From assembly GCA_903826205.1 (NCBI GenBank), contig CAIKDP010000031.1, positions 1 to 62,332 of the forward strand: 62,332 nt of DNA, given 5' to 3'. The notes below the pieces were generated by a model. The model ran no database searches and was not told where the DNA came from. It worked only from the letters and a program-made list of their open reading frames with translations. This document shows, piece after piece, positions 15,889 through 28,000 of this stretch (position 1 is its first letter; each line of letters opens with the position of its first letter). The DNA comes from Akkermansiaceae bacterium. GTDB taxonomy: Bacteria > Verrucomicrobiota > Verrucomicrobiia > Verrucomicrobiales > Akkermansiaceae. A program made the translations under genes and the position numbers.

Positions 15889-17337
15889 TTATTTCGCGCC
15901 GTCGATGACGACGCCGTCTTGCGCCGCCTGCTCGAGGGTGAGGGCGATGACGGTGTAAAACGGGATGCGTTTGGCGGCGGCCAGGGTGAGTTCGACGCCG
16001 GTATCAGTTTGTTTGAAAGCGACCTCGGTGCCATCGATGAGTTTTTTGGCGGCGGTGATTTTTTGTGGCAGCGCGCCTAGGGTGAGCGTGTCGCCCTTCC
16101 ACTCTTTGGCAAACACATAGATTGTGTTGCCGCGATGGGTGGAGCCGCCCCATTTGCCGTTGCGGAACGGCCCGCCGCGCGTGTCGTAGATCGCCTCGGC
16201 ATGCGGCGTGACCCACTCCCCGACCTGTTTGAGCAACAGCACCTGCCGGTCCTCGATCTGGCCGGTGGGCATCGGGCCGATATTGAGCAGGAGATTGCCA
16301 CCGCCGGTGACGCAACTGATGAGGGTGTCCAGCGTCCTTTCCATGGTGAACATTTTGCCGTTAGGTTTCCACGACCACTGGCCGCCGACCAGGGTGATGC
16401 ACGACTCCCAACTGTTTTTGAGGTCCATGTTGCCGATCGCCTGCTCGGGGGTCCCGAAGTCGCCATCGGTCATTTTTTGGAATTCGGGTGAGGGCGGGCC
16501 CTTGTCCTCGGGGGTGCGGGGGCCGCAGAAGCGTGCGGCACGGTTGTTGACGATGATCTGGGGCTGATGCTTGTAGATCATGGAGAACAACTCATCGAAT
16601 TTCCACTTGCCCCAGTTCTGACCGCCGACGTGGTCGAACCACATGATGTCCACCTTGCCATAGTTGGTGAGCAGTTCCTCGACCTGGCCGCGGTACCAAT
16701 TGTCATACTTGACGTTGTCGCCCACGAGGTAGTCCGTGTTGTACCAATCGCGGGTGGAATAGTAGAGGCCGAGGCGCATGCCCGCCTTGTGGCAGGCATC
16801 GGCGAATTGTTTGATGAGGTCCTTGCCGTAGGGGCTGGCCATGATGTCATATTCGGTCAGCTTTGAATCAAACATCGAAAAGCCATCGTGATGTTTGCAA
16901 ATGATGACCATGTATTTCATGCCGGCGTCCTGCGCGATCTTGACCCATTCGTCGGCGTTGAACTTGACCGGGTCGAATTTCTGATAGAGATGGTCGTATT
17001 CGTAATCCGGCTCGCTGGGCAGCATTTTGCCATAGATGTCCCACGGCCGGTTGGCGTAACGGCCCCAGCCCAACTCCTTGCCGGAGATGGACACCGGTCC
17101 CCAGTGCAGGAACATGCCGAACTTCGCGTCATGGAACCACTTCAGGCGTGCCTCGCGCTGTTCCGGGGTTTCCTTGAGTTGCGGCACCATGCTCAGGTCC
17201 GCCGTGGGTGCCGGTGCCGGGGGGCGGTCATCCGCGCTGGCGGGCAACGCCCCGTACAGGCACGCTCCCATTGCCAGCAGCATCGCCGCCGTCTTGCCAT
17301 TCCGCAGGGTCATCATTTTTGCTTGGTTCGGTGTCAT
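15889..17337 (-). CDS. Secreted GH29 alpha-L-fucosidase
   Basis: Hydrolyses terminal alpha-L-fucose from glycans. From ATG 17337 the product has 482 residues; starts at 17316 or 17313 are equally possible and all give the signal peptide ending near LPASA. Reading further upstream passes through the 9-bp repeat and looks non-coding. GH29 motifs are clear: WFHDAKFGMFLHWGP (about 67-81), ICKHHDGFSMFDS (about 146-158), RLGLYYSTRDWY and the nucleophile in GKVDIMWFDHVGG (D235). NLLLNIGPMPTGQI is the typical closing motif of the barrel, and a C-terminal beta domain follows. The gene is divergent from the PQQ-propeller gene and convergent with the permease, so probably monocistronic. Confidence 0.94.
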   Translation of the reverse strand: MTPNQAKMMTLRNGKTAAMLLAMGACLYGALPASADDRPPAPAPTADLSMVPQLKETPEQREARLKWFHDAKFGMFLHWGPVSISGKELGWGRYANRPWDIYGKMLPSEPDYEYDHLYQKFDPVKFNADEWVKIAQDAGMKYMVIICKHHDGFSMFDSKLTEYDIMASPYGKDLIKQFADACHKAGMRLGLYYSTRDWYNTDYLVGDNVKYDNWYRGQVEELLTNYGKVDIMWFDHVGGQNWGKWKFDELFSMIYKHQPQIIVNNRAARFCGPRTPEDKGPPSPEFQKMTDGDFGTPEQAIGNMDLKNSWESCITLVGGQWSWKPNGKMFTMERTLDTLISCVTGGGNLLLNIGPMPTGQIEDRQVLLLKQVGEWVTPHAEAIYDTRGGPFRNGKWGGSTHRGNTIYVFAKEWKGDTLTLGALPQKITAAKKLIDGTEVAFKQTDTGVELTLAAAKRIPFYTVIALTLEQAAQDGVVIDGAK

Positions 17338-17411
17338 TCGCGGCGAGTGTTGGCGCCCACGCACGCAGGGACAAGCACGAAATCTGGACAATCCAGCCCG
17401 CGCACCGGGCG

Positions 17412-17456
17412 CTGTCCGACCTGTCCGACCTGTCCGACCTGTCCGACCTGTCCGAC
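17412..17456. repeat. Five tandem copies of the 9-mer CTGTCCGAC
   Basis: Five perfect head-to-tail copies of CTGTCCGAC lie between the divergent GH29 and PQQ-propeller genes. The unit length is a multiple of three, so it stays open in frame on both strands and artificially extends the fucosidase frame with TGR repeats. Both genes are more sensibly started outside it. Confidence 0.9.
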
Positions 17457-17509
17457 CTTCCTCCAATCCGCATTGACAAGGTGGCGCCCGTGGCGGCAGG
17501 GTCGGCGGC

Positions 17510-18733
17510 ATGAACCTGTCAGGCGACGCGCGGATCTCCGGATTTTTGTTAGCCACGGCGCTGGCGGGAGCCGCGCAAGGCGAGTGGGTGTGTTTTCGCG
17601 GTCCGGATGGCGGCGGGATCGGAGCGGCGCCGGAGCTGCCATCCGCCCTCACGGACAAGAACATCCGCTGGGACACGGTCTTGCCGGGCCGTGGTCATGC
17701 CTCGCCGGTGGTGTGGGGCGCGCGGGTGTTCACCGCCTGTGAGGATGCGGCGGGCAAACGCCGCTGCCTCACCTGCCTCGACGCGGATTCAGGCAAGATC
17801 CTGTGGACCACCTGGCTGCCCTGTGAAGAACAACGCATGCACGCCGACAACAGCCTGGCCGCCGCCACACCCGCCGTCGATGCCCACGCGGTCTACATCG
17901 GGTGGGTCAGCGGCAACCGCGTGGAAGTCCTGGCGCTCGATCACGACGGCAAGCAACTGTGGCGCCGCGACCTCGGGGCCTTCAAGGCGCTTCATGGTCC
18001 GGGCGCGTCGGTCATCGTCGTCGATGATGTGGTGATCGTCACCAATGACCAGGACTCGCCCGATGCCGCGCTTCATGGCCTCGACCGCAAGACCGGCGAA
18101 ACCCGCTGGCGCATCGCGCGGCCAAGCGGCCAGTTGTCGTATGCCACACCGGCGCTGCGGCAAGGCAAGGACGGCGCCAAGGAGCTCGTGATTTCGAGCC
18201 CCGCCCACGATCTATCAGGAATCGACCCGCGCACCGGCAAGCAACATTGGACCGTGGAGGGCTTGTTCACGCTCAATATCTGTGCCTCGCCGGTGCTGGG
18301 CGACGGGTTGGCCTGGGTGACCGCCGGGCGTGGCGGTGCGCGCGAGGGGGCGGTGGTGGCGATCGAGGGCGACTCGGCCCGCCTGCTGTACCGGCCGGAG
18401 GCCAAACTCCCGTATGTGCCGACGCCACTCGTGATCGGCGGTCAGGTCTATCTATGGGACGATCAGGGCACCGTGAGTTGTCTCGAACTCAAAACCGGCA
18501 AAGTGGCGTGGAGCCAATCGGTCACGGGGCCGACCTATAGCTCGCCGGTGAGCGATGGCCGGCGGATCTTCGGGATCAGCCGCAAAGGCGAACTGGTGGT
18601 GCTGGCGGCCGCGCCCGAATTCCGGGAACTCGGCCGCTTGCGCTTGCCGGAAGGCACCCACGCCACGCCGGCCATTGCCCATGGCAGCCTGTTCATCCGC
18701 ACCTTCACGCATCTGATCCGGGTGGGTTCGTGA
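17510..18733 (+). CDS. Secreted PQQ-type (BamB-like) beta-propeller protein
   Basis: The 407-residue product starts with a signal peptide (hydrophobic ISGFLLATALAGAAQG at 9-24) followed by EWVCFRGPDGGG, the common opening of secreted verrucomicrobial and planctomycetal PQQ-repeat proteins. Blade motifs of the AxDxxTGxxxW type recur: LDADSGKILW (91-100), LDHDGKQLW, LDRKTGETRW, IDPRTGKQHW and LELKTGKVAW near 322. That indicates a seven- or eight-bladed propeller. No PQQ-dehydrogenase catalytic residues are evident, so a scaffold or carbohydrate-associated role is more likely than redox catalysis. It is divergent from the fucosidase. Confidence 0.8.
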   Translation: MNLSGDARISGFLLATALAGAAQGEWVCFRGPDGGGIGAAPELPSALTDKNIRWDTVLPGRGHASPVVWGARVFTACEDAAGKRRCLTCLDADSGKILWTTWLPCEEQRMHADNSLAAATPAVDAHAVYIGWVSGNRVEVLALDHDGKQLWRRDLGAFKALHGPGASVIVVDDVVIVTNDQDSPDAALHGLDRKTGETRWRIARPSGQLSYATPALRQGKDGAKELVISSPAHDLSGIDPRTGKQHWTVEGLFTLNICASPVLGDGLAWVTAGRGGAREGAVVAIEGDSARLLYRPEAKLPYVPTPLVIGGQVYLWDDQGTVSCLELKTGKVAWSQSVTGPTYSSPVSDGRRIFGISRKGELVVLAAAPEFRELGRLRLPEGTHATPAIAHGSLFIRTFTHLIRVGS

Positions 18734-18750
18734 GGTTCCAAAACTCTGCA

Positions 18751-18782
18751 ATACCTGCAATACCCGCATATATTGCAGGTAT
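18751..18782 (+). terminator. Perfect 12-bp inverted repeat after the PQQ-propeller gene
   Basis: ATACCTGCAATA at 18751-18762 pairs perfectly with TATTGCAGGTAT at 18771-18782 around loop CCCGCATA. It begins 17 bp after the stop codon. No T tract follows, so it may be a processing or protein-binding site instead of an intrinsic terminator. A partial direct copy (CTGCAATAC) lies just upstream. Confidence 0.5.
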
Positions 18783-19072
18783 CGCGTGCATTCCAGCCAA
18801 CTATTGAAAAATATCTGATAAAGACTCTTGCGGTTGGAGCCGGAAAATGAGTTTTCTCAGTGGTTCTGCGGAGGTGCTTTTGAAGAGCATCTAACCAATC
18901 AGCTTTTTTTAATCCTAATTTCCAAGCCCTAAACCCCAAAGCCCCAACCCTTTTTTGCTAGATTTGTCCGGTGTCCGGCGTGCCTGCGCGCCGGACATGG
19001 ATTTTATCTAACAGTCGATTCGTCCAACCCCTCGCCCACTCGTTCGCTGCCCCACTGACACTGACCACTCAT
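18783..19072 (+). promoter_or_regulatory. Leader region of the giant PATR gene with GC hairpin
   Basis: This 290-bp stretch is AT-richer than its surroundings up to about 18965 and then contains a perfect 8-bp stem GTCCGGCG / CGCCGGAC at 18973-18996 with loop TGCCTGCG. The hairpin ends 76 bp before the ATG at 19073. No ribosome-binding site is obvious. A long leader with a stable hairpin in front of a 30-kb gene could influence expression, but nothing here proves it. Confidence 0.4.
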
Positions 19073-22000
19073 ATGAAATCCAAGTCCCCATTCCAACTCG
19101 TCCGTAAAGGTTCCCGCAACCTCGCCGTCGCGCTTGTCACTCTTTGCGCCGCCCATGCCGCGCAGTCCGCCACCATCTATTGGGATGGCACCGGCAACGA
19201 TTGGAGCCAGGTCGGGTCCTGGTCCACGCTGGTGGGTTCCAATTTGCCGGGTGACAATCCTAGCGCCATTCCCGGCGCGTCGGACATCGCGACGTTTTCG
19301 ATCAATTCAGTCAACTCCGCGCAGACGGTCAATCTGACCGGCGATCAAGCGGTGGCGGGCTTGGTTTTCCTTGGGACCAACACGAATACGACCACTTTGT
19401 TAGGCGGTGACACGGACCACACCCTGACGATTGGCACCAGCGGCATCACGATCAACAGCCTGGCGGGGGTGGTGACGATCGGATCCGCGGCGTCCGGCCA
19501 GAATGTGGCCATCACGCTTGGGGACGCGCAGACATGGACGAACAATTCGGCGAATGCGCTGACGGTGCAGAATGGGGTGACCAACAGCACGTATCTTCTA
19601 ACCATCGCGGGCTCCGGCAACACCACCCTCAATGGCGCCATCGGCAGTGGCGCGGGCGGCCTCAGCATGAGTGGCTCAGGTACCCTGACCCTCACTGCAG
19701 CCAACACCTACAGCGGGGCCACCACCGTCAACAGTGGAACCCTGACCGTTAGCGGCGCGGCGGGCTCGATCAGCGGTTCCAGCGGCATCACCCTCAATGG
19801 GGCCACGCTCACGTTGACGAATCTCGCTGCGGAAACCGCGGTCAACCGCATCGGCAACGCGGCCGACATCACCTCCAATGGCGGCACCTTCAATTGGAAC
19901 AACACCTCTGCGGGCACCATGGTTTATGCCGAGACCCTCGGCACGGTGAAGCCCTCGAGTGGTCTGCTCAATGTGGTGTTAGGGAATAATCAGACCAACA
20001 CCGGCAACACCCAAACCCTGACCCTCTCCGGCTTGACTCAGTCCGGCACCGGTACTGTCGCTTTTTCGGTGCCGACCACCGGCCCGAACGCGACCACCAA
20101 TATCATCAATAACACCGGTGCCACGGCCAGCACCTTGGTCGGGCCATGGGCCACGGTCGGCACCGCCACCAATGCGCAGAGCGACTACGCGTATTACGAT
20201 GCCTCGAAAAACATCGTGCCAGCGGCCATCGCCGCCTCCGCGGAAACCACTTGGTCGACGGCGGCCAACACCTACACCATCGGCGCAGGCCAAACCCTCA
20301 CTGCCAACCGCACGCTCACCGCCCTGCGCAGTTCTGCGAACGCTCTAACAGTGACGATGAACCAGTTCAATCTGGAAACGCTGGGTCTGCTTCAGGGCAG
20401 CACCGGCACGTTCACGCTCAACAGCACCTCCGGTGTGCTCAGACAGCAAGGCACCTCCGCCGCCAATCTCTATGTGACCACTGGCAACAATGCCATCACC
20501 ATCAACGCCCCGATCCAGAACAACACCGGTGCCCTGACCTTGGTGAAAAACGGCAGTGCAGGCACGTTGATTCTCGCGGGTCTCAACACCTACACCGGCG
20601 GCATCGCGCTTGAGGCAGGCACGCTGCAATTGAATGGAGCCACCGCGCCGGGCACCGGCACCCTCACCGTTTACGGCGGCACCACGCTCGACACCAACAC
20701 CGCTAACAACTACTTCCCGGCCAACAACCCGCTGACCCTCAACGGCGACTTCACCTTCACCGGCACCCAAAGCCTGAACCTCGGCACCGGCGCAATCTCG
20801 CTGGGCACGCTGCCCGGCAGTTCGAGCAGCAACAGCCGCACCATCACCGCCAACGCCAACGTCCTGACCCTCGGCGGCGTCGTCGCCGACGGCACCACGG
20901 TCAACGCGTTGACCAAGGCGGGTGGCGGCACCTTGGTCCTCAATGGCAACAACACGTATACCGGCGCGACCGCGGTCACCGGCGGCACCCTGATCCTCGG
21001 CGGCACCAGCGCCAGCACCGGCGCGACCACCGTCACCAGCGGTACCCTGATTGCGCGCAATGCCGCGGCGCTGGGCAGCAGTGCCGGCAACAACGTGTCG
21101 GTCAGCGCAGGCCAGAACCTGACCTATTTTCCCACCACCAACACCGCCCTGGCTATCGGCGGTACGCTGTCGTTGCCCGGCACTTCAGTTCTCGGAACCT
21201 CCATCGGCTCGTCTCTAACCGGTTCTAAGATCAACGTCGCCGGCGCGGCCACCACCAGTGGCACGGTCACCGTCAACATCTTCGGCATCAGTGGTGTCAC
21301 CACCGGAACTGCCGGCACCTACACCTTGGCGACTGCGGCCAGCGGCTTGGATGGCGCAACCTATGTCCTTGGCAAGGTCTATAACAACACCAACTTCACG
21401 GTTGGCACGCCCACGGCGACAGCCACCGATTTGACGGTTGCCGTCACCAACGCCACGGCTCTGACCACCGCCTTCTGGCGGGGCGGGCTCGCGGGCGCGA
21501 CCCAAGTGTGGACCGCTTCCAACGGCAGCACCCAGAGCAACTTCGTGAGTTCGCTGGCGCTGGCCAACCAGCCGCTTGTCCCCGGTTCCGGCACCGATGT
21601 GATCTTCAACACGGTCGCGAGGACCGGCGGTGCCCAAATCGCGACCTTGGGTGCGGACACGAGCGTGCGCGGCATCACCCATACCGATACCGGGGCCGTT
21701 ACCCTCGCCCAGGACGGCTACGCCCTGACGCTGGGTGCCGGCGGCATCACGATGTTGCAGAACAACTCCAACAACACGACGACCGCGGCCTTCACCATCA
21801 ACACGCCCGTGATTCTGGGCGCGGCGCAGACTTGGAAGAACGATAATCTAACCGTCGGCCAGGCACTTAACATCGGTGGCTACATCAGCAATGGATCCAA
21901 CAACCTGATCATCCGTGGCATCAGCAGCGTGAACCTCACCGGCTCGTTCCTCGGCAGCGGTGCCGGCACCCTGACCAAATACGGCAGCAACACCCTGACC

Positions 22001-25000
22001 CTCTCCGGTGCCAACACCAACACCGGCGTGACCTCGATCTATCAGGGTAACATCACCCTCAGCGGTGATGTGGGAACGTTGAAGAATTCCACCGGCATTG
22101 TCTTCAACGGTGGCTCGCTGACGCTTGGCACCAATGGCAACGCCCAGGGTGCTGTGGATCGCCTGGGCAACAGCGCGGGCATCACCTCCTACGGCGGCAA
22201 CCTCACCTACGCCAACACTTCCACCGCAGGCGTGACCTTTGCCGAGACCATCGGTTCCGTGGCACTGACCAATGGTCAGTTCGACGTAGTTGAAAACGTC
22301 AACATGCTCGGGGCGGGCACGCCCACCAACGCCCAGACGCTGACCCTCAGCGGCCTGACCCATACCGGTGCCGGCAATGCCTCGACCGTCACCTTCTCCG
22401 CGACCACCACCGCACCTAACGCGACCACCAATATCGTCAAGGTGACGGGTGCGTCCGTAACCACCGCCGGACAGATCATTGGCGCGTGGGCCACTACCGG
22501 CACCGCCGCTGCCACCCAGACCGACTACGCGGTTTACGATGGCTCGACCAACATCGTGCCGGCAGCGATTGCCGCCTCAGTGGAAACAGCCTGGACGACG
22601 GCCGCCAACACCTACACCATCGGTGCTGGTCAATCCCTCACCGCCACCCGGACGCTCACCGCCCTGCGCGCCAACACCAACAACATGACGGTGGCCCAGG
22701 GGCAGTTCAATCTGGAAACCTACGGCTTGCTGCAAGGTGCTGTCAACACCTTCACTATCAATGCCACTTCGGGCGTCCTGCGGCAGCAGGGGACGGCCGC
22801 TGCCAACATGTATCTCAACACGGGCAGCCAAGGCATAACTATCAACGCCAATATCCAGGACAATTCCGGCGCTCTGACTTTGGTGAAATCCGGTTCCGGC
22901 GGCAACCTGATCCTCGCTGGCTTGAACACCTTCACCGGCGGCGTGGTGGTTAATGCGGGCACCGTGCAGATGAACGCCACCAACAGCCTGTTCACGACCG
23001 CGCTCGGCACCGGCACCGTGGTCATGAGCGGCGGCGCCCTCGACAGCAACACCGCGGGCATGGTCAACCTCAACAACAACGCCCTGACTGTTAACGGCGA
23101 CTTCACCTTCACCGGCACCCAGAGCCTGAACTTCGGCACCGGCGCGGTTTCGTTGGGCACCACGCCCGGCATTTCCCGCACCCTCACGGTCAACACCAAC
23201 AAACTCACCCTTGGCGGCGTGATCAGCGACGGTTCCAGCGTCAATTCGCTGACCAAGGCCGGCAACAACAGCCTCGTCCTCAGCGGTGCCAACGTGTACA
23301 CCGGCGAAACGGTCCTCAGTGCCGGCCTGCTGCAAATGGGCACCAACCCGGCGGGCACCTTCCCGGGCATCACCAGCAGTGCCATCGGCACCGGCACCTT
23401 GGTCTTCAATGCCGGCGGCATCTCCTCCGACAGCATCACAGCCCGCTCGGTTTGGAACCCGGTCACCTTCACCGGCCACGGCATCATCGGTGACACCACC
23501 GCGATCGGCAAGCTCACCTTCCGCTCTGCCGTGGACCTCGGCCAGGCCGTCCGCACCATCAGCACCCCCGGCGGCGATGTGCAGTTCGACGGAGCCCTCA
23601 GCGGCGCGGCCGGCGGCATCACCAAGATCGGCATCGGCACCCTCATCCTCAATGCGGCCAACACCTACGGCGATCAGACCAATGTCAGCCTTGGCACCTT
23701 GAAACTCGGCACCAGCGGAACGCTGCCGACCGGAACCAATGTGGTCGTCGCCAGCAGCACTGGCAATCAGTGGGCGATCCTCGACCTCAACGGCCAGAGC
23801 GCCACCATCGGCACCTTGACCCTCGGCGGGCGCGCCCTGTCTGTCAACAATGCCGCGCAAGCCGCAAACGCGACCGGTTCGGCCATGGTCACCACCGGTG
23901 CCGGCACGCTCACTCTCGGCGGCGACCTCACCTACGATGCCACTTCCAACCCCTTCGCCTCGATAGTCGCTGGCAAACTCGACCTCGGCGCGGCCAGCCG
24001 CAATTTCAATGTCGGCAACAGCTCGAACACGCAGGCGGCACCTGACCTGGTCGTCTCGGCGGTCATCTCCGGCGGAGGCAGCTCCAATCTGACCTTCAAC
24101 AACAACGGCATGGTTCTGCTCTCGGGCAACAACACCTATTCCGGCACGACCAATCTCACCTCGGGTGGCACCATCTTCATCACCGGTGCCAACACCACCA
24201 CCGGCGCGACCGCGATCAGCGGCAACAGCGTCCTCATCGCCCGCAGCGCAAGTGCCTTGGGCGGCGTCAGCAACACCGCCGGCGTGACCGTCGCCAACGC
24301 TGCGGCCAACAACCTGACCTACAATGCGCTTGGGAACGCGCAGTTGGCCATCACTGGCAATCTGAGCTTTGCGGGCGCAGGGACCCTTGGCGCGACCATC
24401 GGTTCCAATCTAACCACCGCCGCCATCAACGTGACGGGCGACGCGACGACCGCCGCCTCAGCCATCACCGTGAACATTTTCGGCAACAGCCTCAGCCAAA
24501 CTGCGGGCGGCACGGGCATTTATACCCTGGTTCACGGCGCCGGCGCCGGCAGCAGCCTCGGCAACGCCAACTACACGCTGGGAACAATCTACAACAACAC
24601 GAACTTCACTGTCAGCTCGACGCTCATCAAGAGCGCCTCCGACCTGCAGGCCACGGTCACCACCGCCACGGCTTTGTCGACCGCCTACTGGAAGGGCACC
24701 GGCACGACCAATAACACCGTGTGGTCCGCCTCCTCCAACGGCGCCGTCGCCAGCAACTGGGCCTCGGATCTGGCTGGAACCACGATCAGTTCCGTGGTCC
24801 CCGGTTCCGGTGCGGACGTGATCTTCTCCGCCACCGGCGTGACCTCGCCTGCCAACTCCACGCTGGGCGCGGACATGACGATCAAGAGCCTGACTTACCA
24901 GTCCACGGCGGGGATGAACATCAACGCGGACGGCTACACACTCACGATTACTCCGGATGTCGCCACCAAGGGCATCAAACTGCTCGCCCAAGGAACTGTG

Positions 25001-28000
25001 AACTTCAATGCGGGCCTCGCCGCGGGTGCCGCCCAAACCTGGTCGAACTATTCCGGCAACACCTTCACCGTCAATGGCAATGTGGCCCTCGACACCAACG
25101 CCCTCACCGTCACCGGTGCCAACCCGGAAACCATCATCGGCGCCATCAGCGGCGGCGCGGGCGGCAGCATCACCAAGAACGGCACGGCCGTCCTCAATCT
25201 CTCCGGCAACAACACTTTAACCGCCGGTATCACGGTCAATCAAGGCACGCTGCAACTGGGCAACCCGACCGCCCTGGGCACGGGTACCCTGACCCTCAGC
25301 GGCGCGGGCGCCACACTCGACAGCAGTTTCGGCAACCTCATCAACACCAACGCCAACGCGGTCGCCCTCAACGCCGACTTCACCTTCACCGGCAGCCAGG
25401 CCCTGAACCTCGGCACCGGCGCGATCACGCTGGGTGCCGCCACGAGCGCCACCAGCACCACCCGCACGCTCACGGTCAATGGCAACGTCCTGACCCTCGG
25501 CGGTGTCATCAGCAACGGCGGCTCGACCACCGGCCTGGCCAAGGCGGGCAACAACGTCTTGTTGCTCAATGGAGCGAATCTTTACACCGGTGCCACCAGC
25601 ATCACCAACGCCAGCCTCAAGATCGGCCAGAGCAACGCCATCAAATCCGGCAATGCGATGACATTGTTCCAAGTTGGCGGCATCCCTGTCTTTGACCTCA
25701 ACGGTTTCAGCCAGAATCTCGGCAGCCTGACCCTGAGCGGCTTGGTTCAAGGTAGCACGTCCACCGTGACCAACACCAACGTGGCCAGCCTCAGCACCCT
25801 GACGCTTTCCGGTGGCGCCACGGCGTTGGTTTACAACAATGTTTCCAGTGCCATGACCAATGGCCTGGCGACCATCTCCGTCAACGCCGTGGATCTCAAT
25901 GGCGGCGCGACCTTTAATGTCGGCACCGGCAGTGGCTTGACCGTCACCTCGGCTATCCAGAACGGGGCACTGACCAAGATCAATCCCAACGGCACCTTGA
26001 ACCTGCAAGGCGTCAACGCCTACACTGGTGCGACCAACATCTATGGCGGCACCCTCCAAGTCAACGGCAACCTCGGCACCATCAACCAGTCCGCAGCCAT
26101 CAATATTGGCAACGGCGCTTCGCTGCTTCTGACCAACGCCACCAACCAGACCGGCATCGACCGCGTCAAGGACTCCGCCGGCATCAACTCTTATGGCGGT
26201 TCCCTCCAGTTTAGCAACACTTCCAACCAGGGCGTCGTTTACGCCGAAACCGTGGGTGGGCTGACGCTCAACAACGGGCAGTTCGACACGATCCTGAACA
26301 CCGACATGGCCGGCGGCGCGGGCACCAGCGGCGCAACCAACTCCCAGACGCTCACCTTCAGCAGTCTGACCCACAACGGCTCCTCGGTCATCACCTTTAC
26401 CGGTGCCAACAACGTCGCGCCGAACACCACGACCAACATCATCGTGAACACGGCTGCGGTGGGCTCGGCAACCCCGGCTGGCCAGATCATTGCGCCTTGG
26501 GCAGTGGTCGGCATCAACAACCAGCAATACACGGACTATGCGGTCTATAATGCGGCTGGTCAGATCGTCCCCGCCGGTATTACCGATTCGGCCGAAACCA
26601 CTTGGACCACATCGACCAACTCCTACACGATGGGCACTGCCTTGGGCAGCGGCAGCGACAAGACCCTCACCGGCAACCGTACGATCACCGCCCTGCGCGA
26701 CCTCGGCAACAACAACACGCTCAACCTGGCCACCTTCAATCTGGAGACCAACGGCCTGTTCGCCTACACCCAGAACAACTGGAACATCAACAGCTCCGGC
26801 GGTGTGATCCGGCAGAATGGCACGGCTCCCGCGAACCTTTATGTGACCACCAGCAATCAGGGTGGAATCATCATCAACGCCCCAATTGTGGACAACGTTG
26901 GCGCCCTGACCTTGGTCAAGAGCGGCTATCAGAACCTCTACCTGCGCGGCGTCAACAGCTTTACTGGCGGCGTAGTGCTCAATGCGGGCACGACGCTCAT
27001 TCAAAATGCGGCGGGGCTTGGTTCGCTGAGCGCCCCCGGCACGCTGACCTTTGCCGGCGGCACGCTTGACAATGACACCGTGCAACTGCCGACCCTCGCC
27101 AATGCAGTGGTTATCAACGGCTATATGGGCATCGGTTCCACCGGTTCCAATAACATCGTATTCGGCAATTCGGTGTCGTTGGGGGCGACGCCGGGTGCGT
27201 GGCGCAGGATTGATGTATCAGGTTCCTCCAACCTGGTCTTCAACGGCGTCGTCAGCGACGGCACTACGGTCAATTCGATCGAGAAAACGGGTAGCGGCAA
27301 CCTCGTTCTCAAGGGGGCTAACACCTACACCGGCGACACCATTGTAGGAGGTGGCAAGATCCTGCTGGCTGGCGGCAACCTCGGCACGGGCAACCTTGTC
27401 TTCAACGGTGGTGCCATCGCATCCTTCAACGCCAGCCCCCGCACGATTCTCAACCCGGTCACCTTCAATGGCAGCACCCAGACCCAAAGCGCCACCTTGG
27501 GTGACGCGGCCGGCAACGGCAAACTCACCTTCAGTGGCGGTTTTGATCTCGGCATCGCCCCGCGCCGGATCGACATGCCCAGCGATGTGCAGATTGACGG
27601 CATCGTCAGCGGCACCAGCGGCACCGCCGGCGGCGGCCTGGCCAAGACCGGCCTCGGCGTCCTGACCCTGACCAACGCCAACAACAGCTACCAAGGCATT
27701 ACCGTCGTGGGTGGCGGTGTCTTGCGGCCGACGGTTGTCGGTGCCATTCCGGCCAACACCAACATGGTGGTGACTAACACGACCACCTATGGTACGTCCA
27801 CGCTGGATCTGGCCACCCACAGCATCGATCTCACGGTCGGCACGCTCAGCCTTGGCGCCTCCAATAATATCTACGCCAATCAAAGCACCTTCAATGCCGC
27901 CGCTAACAGCTCGTCGCTGATCAACACGGGGACTGCCACATTGACCCTCGGCGGCGACCTCAATCTGCTCGCTGGTGTGGCCGGCTACTCCTCGGTTATC

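Noticed and set aside
17338-17676. N-terminal extension of the fucosidase through the CTGTCCGAC repeats
   Set aside because: The extra residues encode TGR repeats and low-complexity sequence, and a signal peptide follows only at 17337-17313. The repeat is a 9-mer, which keeps the frame open by chance.
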